Assembly: GCA_900767325.1 (NCBI GenBank)
Contig: CAAFYT010000028.1
Coordinates: forward strand, 1 to 17,963
Length of the DNA stretch: 17,963 nt
Source: Kiritimatiellia bacterium
Lineage (GTDB): Bacteria; Verrucomicrobiota; Kiritimatiellia; RFP12; UBA1067
Reading direction: 5' to 3'
Shown here: in pieces, positions 14,402 to 17,963 of the stretch
Layout: each line of letters starts with the position of its first letter
How positions within the stretch are numbered: position 1 is the first letter of the stretch
Notes under the pieces: model-generated
What the model was told of the DNA's origin: nothing
The model's database searches: none
The model's input: the letters and a program-made list of their open reading frames with translations, nothing else
Position numbers and translations under genes: made by a program

Positions 14402-15172
14402 ATGGGAAAGCCACTGGTCATCATGCCGTGCATGGATATGATCGCAGGGCGGGTCGTGAAGGGCGTGAGGTTTGTCGACATTCGTGATGCCGGCGACCCC
14501 GTTGAATGCTGCAGGGCCTATTGTGAGGCAGGGGCCGATGAGCTTGCGATGCTCGACATCACGGCCACGATCGAGAATCGAGCGACGCTCGTCGAGGTGA
14601 CGCGCAAGGTGGCGGAAGTCGTGAGCGTGCCGTTTACGATGGGCGGCGGCATCTCGTCCGTGCAGAGCGCGGAGGCGGTGCTGAAGGCCGGAGCGGACAA
14701 GTTCTCCACTTCGTCGGCCGTATTCCGCAATCCGGCGATCATCGCCGAGATGGTTCGTGAATTCGGTCCGCGCAAGGTCACGATCGCGATCGACGTGCTG
14801 CAGAACGCCACGATGCCATCTGGCTACGAGGTCTACATCGACGGCGGCCACACTGCGACGGGCCACGACGCGGTGGAGTGGGCGAAGCAGGTCGATGGCT
14901 TTGGCGTTGGATGCGTGCTTCCAACCTCGAAATCCACCGATGGCGTGCGGACGGGCTACGACCTGCCGCTCATCCGCAAGATTCGAGCGGTCGTGCGCGA
15001 CGAGGTGGATGTCGTTGCGTCGGGTGGTGCGGGAACGCTTGAGCATTTCGCCGAAGCAGCCGAAGCTGGTGCGAACGTGCTTCTTGCGGCGAGCGTCTTC
15101 CATTTTCACATCGTGGACATCCCCGAGTTGCGGCGTTTCCTCTCCGATCGGGGCTTTGAGTTGAGTCGATGA
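14402..15172 (+). CDS. hisF: Imidazole glycerol phosphate synthase cyclase subunit HisF, divergent
   Basis: HisF is the cytoplasmic TIM-barrel subunit that uses ammonia from HisH to form imidazole glycerol phosphate and AICAR in histidine synthesis. The 256 residues match the usual 250-258. The N-terminal motif is PCMDMIAGRVVKG, with catalytic D12 and phosphate-binding K20, followed by VDIRDAGDPVE, DELAMLDITAT and FTMGGGI. The second catalytic aspartate is D131 (TIAIDV). The C-terminal phosphate site is VVASGGAGT (204-212). Where most HisF have a NSMDRDG or TSMDRDG loop, this one has LPTSKSTDGVRTGYD (173-187). That is an unusual but plausible variant keeping D180 and G181. The alternative of a HisA or other HisF-like paralogue is less likely given both aspartates. 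No other his gene is here. It overlaps rmuC by four bases (ATGA). Confidence 0.88.
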   Translation: MGKPLVIMPCMDMIAGRVVKGVRFVDIRDAGDPVECCRAYCEAGADELAMLDITATIENRATLVEVTRKVAEVVSVPFTMGGGISSVQSAEAVLKAGADKFSTSSAVFRNPAIIAEMVREFGPRKVTIAIDVLQNATMPSGYEVYIDGGHTATGHDAVEWAKQVDGFGVGCVLPTSKSTDGVRTGYDLPLIRKIRAVVRDEVDVVASGGAGTLEHFAEAAEAGANVLLAASVFHFHIVDIPELRRFLSDRGFELSR

Positions 15173-16227
15173 CGCCTCTTGTCGTTGCGCTTGTCGTTCT
15201 CGCGGTTGCGCTTGTCGCGTTGCTGGCGTGGCTTTTCGTCACGCTTGCCGAGCAGCGTCTGCGTGTGTCCGTCGAAGGGCTTTCGGACGCGAATCGCCGG
15301 CGCATAGGCGAAATCATGCAGCCGTTTCGCGATGAGCTCGAGCGCATGCGTGCGGAGTTCGAACGCAATCGCGCGCAGCAAGTGGCGAACAAGGCGAGCT
15401 TTGACCAGGCGATTCAAGACCTCGGCCAGCGTGCGTTGCAGATCGGCGCGGACGCGGAGAACCTGGCAAAGGCGCTGAAGTCGGAGTCGAAGACGCAGGG
15501 CGATTGGGGCGAAATGGTTCTCGGGAACATCCTTTCCGCCGCGGGACTGAAGGAAGGCGTGGACTTCGTTTCCCAGGCCCGGGAGTTCGACGCCGCTGGT
15601 AACTGTCTGATCCCCGATGTCGAGATCCACCTGCCGGATGGCGAAAAACTTCTCATCGACTCGAAGGCCTCGATCACGGCGTATCTCGATTACGTTGCCG
15701 CGCGGGATGACGCTGCGCGCGATTTGGCGGCGAAGGAGCATGTCGCCTCCGTGCGGCGCCACATGAACGAGCTTGCCGACAAGGACTACATCAAGAAGGT
15801 GAGCGAAGCGAAGGGCTACATTCTGATGTTCATCCCAAACGAGGGGAGCTGTCTACTCGCCCTGGAGCGTGATCACGCCCTCGCGCTCGACGCTTTCCGC
15901 CGCCACGTGATCATCGTGAGCCCGACGACGCTTCTGCTCTGCCTGCAGATAGTTGCCCTCTTGCGCGCACGAGAGGCGCAGAACGAGAACGCCGAGCTCA
16001 TTTCGCTCGCTGCCGCGAAGATGTACGAAAAGTTCGTCTCCTTCTCCGATACATTTGCGGATATCGGCAAACGCCTCGCCTCGCTGACCGAAGCGTATCA
16101 GAAGGCGAACGGTCAGCTCTGCTCCGGTAATGCCAATGTCGTGCGACAGCTGGAGCGGCTCAAGGAGATGGGGATCGTTACCTCCAAGTCCGTCAATTCG
16201 AAGGTGCTCGAAGAGGCCTACGGCTAA
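15169..16227 (+). CDS. rmuC: RmuC-family DNA recombination protein
   Basis: RmuC proteins are thought to be nuclease-related and to limit recombination at inverted repeats; the exact activity is not settled. The 352-residue product starts with a hydrophobic anchor helix (about 3-26). A charged coiled-coil region follows (about 30-110) and then the RmuC domain. The domain markers are GDWGEMVLGNILSAAGL (111-127), a CLIPDVEIHLPDGEKLLIDSK stretch (146-166) with the conserved PD and D-S-K residues, MFIPNEGS, and a SPTTLLLCLQIVALL segment. The C-terminal YEKFVSF and LERLKEMGI pieces also fit. The ATG lies in the hisF stop (ATGA). A 63-base gap with a promoter-like box follows it, so rmuC probably ends the transcription unit, though I see no clear hairpin terminator. 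Confidence 0.94.
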   Translation: MTPLVVALVVLAVALVALLAWLFVTLAEQRLRVSVEGLSDANRRRIGEIMQPFRDELERMRAEFERNRAQQVANKASFDQAIQDLGQRALQIGADAENLAKALKSESKTQGDWGEMVLGNILSAAGLKEGVDFVSQAREFDAAGNCLIPDVEIHLPDGEKLLIDSKASITAYLDYVAARDDAARDLAAKEHVASVRRHMNELADKDYIKKVSEAKGYILMFIPNEGSCLLALERDHALALDAFRRHVIIVSPTTLLLCLQIVALLRAREAQNENAELISLAAAKMYEKFVSFSDTFADIGKRLASLTEAYQKANGQLCSGNANVVRQLERLKEMGIVTSKSVNSKVLEEAYG

Positions 16228-16272
16228 ACGATGAAAAATATTGAAAGTTCCTTCGCCTTTGCACGGCCGATT

Positions 16273-16282
16273 ATGGTATAAT
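16273..16282 (+). promoter_or_regulatory. Candidate extended -10 promoter, probably leaderless, for potA
   Basis: Bases 16274-16282 read TGGTATAAT, a consensus extended -10 (TGn plus TATAAT at 16277-16282). Eight bases separate it from the potA ATG, so the transcript would begin at or next to the start codon. No good -35 is seen at 17 bases; TTCGCC at 16252-16257 (19-base spacing) is weak. The 63-base gap 16228-16290 holds this box and no clear terminator hairpin. No Shine-Dalgarno sequence precedes potA. Confidence 0.7.
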
Positions 16283-16290
16283 TCGCCCCG

Positions 16291-17397
16291 ATGAACAACG
16301 ACTTTCTGGTCTTCGATCATGTGACGAAACGCTTTGGCGCGCTCACCGCCGTCAATGACGTTTCGTTGGCGGTCAAGAAAGGAGAGTTCTTCTCCTTGCT
16401 CGGCCCTTCGGGTTGCGGTAAGACAACCCTATTGCGGATGCTCGGCGGGTTTGAGCGCCCCGATTCGGGGCGCATCTATCTGGAGGGAAAGGATATCACC
16501 GACCTCCCGCCAAACCAGCGTCGTGTGCATACCGTTTTTCAGAACTACGCCCTCTTCCCGACGATGACGGTGTGGGACAACATCGCCTTCTCGCTGAAGC
16601 TCGCGAAGTGCGCGAAGGACGAGATCGAGGAGCGGGTGGACGCGATATTGGAGATGATCCAACTCGCGGATCAGGCGTGGAAGTATCCAAGTCAGCTCTC
16701 AGGGGGGCAGAAGCAGCGTGTCGCGATCGCGCGTGCGCTGGTCGATCGTCCTCAGGTTCTCTTGCTCGACGAACCGCTCGCCGCGCTCGACTTGAAGCTG
16801 CGCCAGCACATGCTTCTCGAACTTGACATGATTCACGATCAGGTCGGCATCACATTCCTCTATGTCACTCACGACCAGGGTGAGGCCATGTCGCTCTCTG
16901 ATCGCATCGCCGTGATCAACCGCGGCAAGGTCGAGCAGCTGGATGTGCCGGCGAAGATCTACGAGGCGCCCAAGTCACGCTTCGTCGCCTCGTTCATCGG
17001 AGATACGAACTTTTTCTCTGGCGAGATCGTGGCGACCGATGGCGATTACTGTCAGATCGAAACGCAGGGCTTTCCGCGCATCTCCGCGTTTAACGACAAG
17101 AATCTGCGCGTGGGGCAGAAGGTCGATCTCTCCGTCCGGCCGGAGAAGATCCGCGTCACCCTCAATCCGCCGCCGCCTGAGAAGGGCGCCGGCATCAACG
17201 TCTTTCCCTCAAAGGTTCAGGATATCGTCTATCAGGGCGTCTACACGCGGTACTGGCTTGATTCCGGAACCCTTCGCATCGCGGCGCTGAAGCCACACTC
17301 TCGTTTCCTGCTCGACCAGGAGACGATCACGTGGAATGACGAGGTGTTCGTCTGGTGGCATCCGGACGACGGATTCATGGTGGAAGTCCAGGAATGA
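16291..17397 (+). CDS. potA: Spermidine/putrescine ABC importer ATPase (PotA-like)
   Basis: This is the cytoplasmic ATPase of a polyamine-type importer. The 368-residue product has Walker A GPSGCGKTT (38-46), Q-loop Q84 (VFQNYALFPTMTV, typical of the PotA/FbpC group), signature LSGGQKQR (136-143), Walker B VLLLDEPLAALD (156-167) and H-loop H194 (YVTHDQGEAM). The C-terminal third is a regulatory TOBE-like region with FIGDTNFFSGEI and SVRPEKIRV, as in PotA. The next gene, overlapping by four bases (ATGA), encodes a PotB-like permease, which supports the polyamine assignment. Other substrates of this subfamily (2-aminoethylphosphonate, iron, opines) cannot be excluded without the binding protein, which lies beyond the window if present. 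Confidence 0.92.
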   Translation: MNNDFLVFDHVTKRFGALTAVNDVSLAVKKGEFFSLLGPSGCGKTTLLRMLGGFERPDSGRIYLEGKDITDLPPNQRRVHTVFQNYALFPTMTVWDNIAFSLKLAKCAKDEIEERVDAILEMIQLADQAWKYPSQLSGGQKQRVAIARALVDRPQVLLLDEPLAALDLKLRQHMLLELDMIHDQVGITFLYVTHDQGEAMSLSDRIAVINRGKVEQLDVPAKIYEAPKSRFVASFIGDTNFFSGEIVATDGDYCQIETQGFPRISAFNDKNLRVGQKVDLSVRPEKIRVTLNPPPPEKGAGINVFPSKVQDIVYQGVYTRYWLDSGTLRIAALKPHSRFLLDQETITWNDEVFVWWHPDDGFMVEVQE

Positions 17398-17963
17398 CGA
17401 ACAACCCCCTGAAGTCGCGGAGAACCGAATGGCTGGTCACGATGCCCAGTTTCGTTTGGCTCTCGTTGTTCTTCGCCGTTCCTGCGGTGATTGTGCTGGC
17501 GTTCACATTCCACGGTCACGATGCCTCGGGCGGCGTCGGGGCGTGGGGGATGGAGACGTGGCGCGAGCTGGTCGATCCCGATTACCCAGCGATTGTCTGG
17601 AACACATTGCGCATTTCCTTCGAGGTCTCCGTCTGGTCGATCATTCTCGCCGTGCCGTGCGCCTACGCGATCGCCCGCATGAAGACGCGCTGGCGTGGCG
17701 TCGTCGCCGGGGCGATCATGCTTCCGTTCTGGACGAGTTTCGTGGTGCGCGTCTTTGCCTGGAAGACGATGCTTCATCCTGATGGCTGGCTCCAGGCCAC
17801 CTATCTCCTCTGCCTGCGTGTTCGCGAATGGCTTTTCGACTGGCTCCCTGGTTTTCTGCAGGAGGCCTTGATCTGGATCGGTTTCGCCTCGGCGGATCCT
17901 GTCAATCCCGCGTCCTCGACGATCCTCGACAGCGAGGCGGCGGTCGTGCTCGTGTCGGTCTAC
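17394..17963 (+). CDS. potB: Spermidine/putrescine ABC importer permease (PotB-like), 3' end outside window
   Basis: This is an inner-membrane permease subunit that pairs with PotA. The frame is open from the ATG at 17394 to the end of the window (190 codons, no stop). Visible membrane segments are at about 17-39, 68-95, 103-125 and the beginning of a later helix near 181-190. The pattern of PFWTSFVVRVFAWKTML (111-127) is the hallmark of PotB/PotC-type permeases (family: LWTSxLVRxxAW). Between this and the next helix there is a longer hydrophilic/amphipathic stretch (about 130-180) than in E. coli PotB. The conserved EAA loop that docks on the ATPase would lie beyond the window. The start overlaps the potA stop by four bases. 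Confidence 0.88.
   Translation, partial: MTNNPLKSRRTEWLVTMPSFVWLSLFFAVPAVIVLAFTFHGHDASGGVGAWGMETWRELVDPDYPAIVWNTLRISFEVSVWSIILAVPCAYAIARMKTRWRGVVAGAIMLPFWTSFVVRVFAWKTMLHPDGWLQATYLLCLRVREWLFDWLPGFLQEALIWIGFASADPVNPASSTILDSEAAVVLVSVY

Noticed and set aside
16228..16276. Rho-independent terminator after rmuC
   Set aside because: No inverted repeat followed by a T run could be found in the gap.
16231..16281. Small open frame (16 residues, MKNIESS...) between rmuC and potA, possible leader peptide
   Set aside because: It lies upstream of the inferred transcription start and its stop falls within the TATAAT box, so it would not be on the potA mRNA. It has no good ribosome binding site.
1..17963. 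Mobile elements, CRISPR arrays, tRNA or rRNA genes, defence systems
   Set aside because: No repeats with regular spacing, transposase motifs, tRNA cloverleaf pattern or composition change was seen; nearly all sequence is accounted for by recognisable genes.

Overview
The window is GC-rich, compact bacterial chromosome with every recognisable gene on the + strand and no tRNA, rRNA, CRISPR array, insertion sequence or phage gene. It contains Mla-type lipid transport genes, an MsbA-type exporter, lipoproteins with lipoboxes and a Tat-exported protein, so the organism is a diderm (Gram-negative type). An animal-type UDP-glucose dehydrogenase, a GH109 glycosidase (a family typical of host-associated bacteria that consume glycans) and the general gene style suggest a gut member of the Verrucomicrobiota/Kiritimatiellae/Lentisphaerae group. 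That placement is an inference; no phylogenetic marker in the window settles it.

Layout. Bases 1-2708 hold the 3' part of a RecD2-type helicase and an overlapping tRNA-dihydrouridine synthase. A promoter-like site at about 2693-2722 then opens a tightly packed run of thirteen genes (2730-16227): UDP-glucose 6-dehydrogenase, CDP-diacylglycerol synthase, a chagasin-like lipoprotein, a frameshifted GH109 gene, an MsbA-like ABC exporter, ornithine carbamoyltransferase, an M3 oligopeptidase, a four-gene Mla/Pqi-like lipid transport set (lipoprotein, MlaE, MlaF, MlaD), HisF and RmuC. A second promoter-like site (16277-16282) precedes potA and potB (polyamine ABC importer). potB runs off the window end.

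How the genes fit together. Many neighbours overlap by 1-14 bases and no gap exceeds 63 bases, so co-transcription is likely over long stretches. The common theme of the middle block is the cell envelope: UDP-glucuronate supply, phospholipid precursor synthesis, lipid A/lipid export and MCE-type phospholipid traffic. Housekeeping genes (argF, hisF, rmuC, M3 peptidase) are interspersed without their usual pathway partners.

Most notable points: a one-base frameshift in an otherwise well-conserved GH109 gene; two TGGTAWAAT promoter-like boxes lying 7-8 bases before a start codon, which would give leaderless mRNAs, in contrast with a full-length Shine-Dalgarno sequence in front of hisF; and lineage-specific departures from family consensus in the Dus, CdsA, HisF, MsbA-like and PotB-like proteins. 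I found no convincing new multi-gene system such as a defence island or a novel biosynthetic cluster. No stretch of 300 bases or more lacks a gene.
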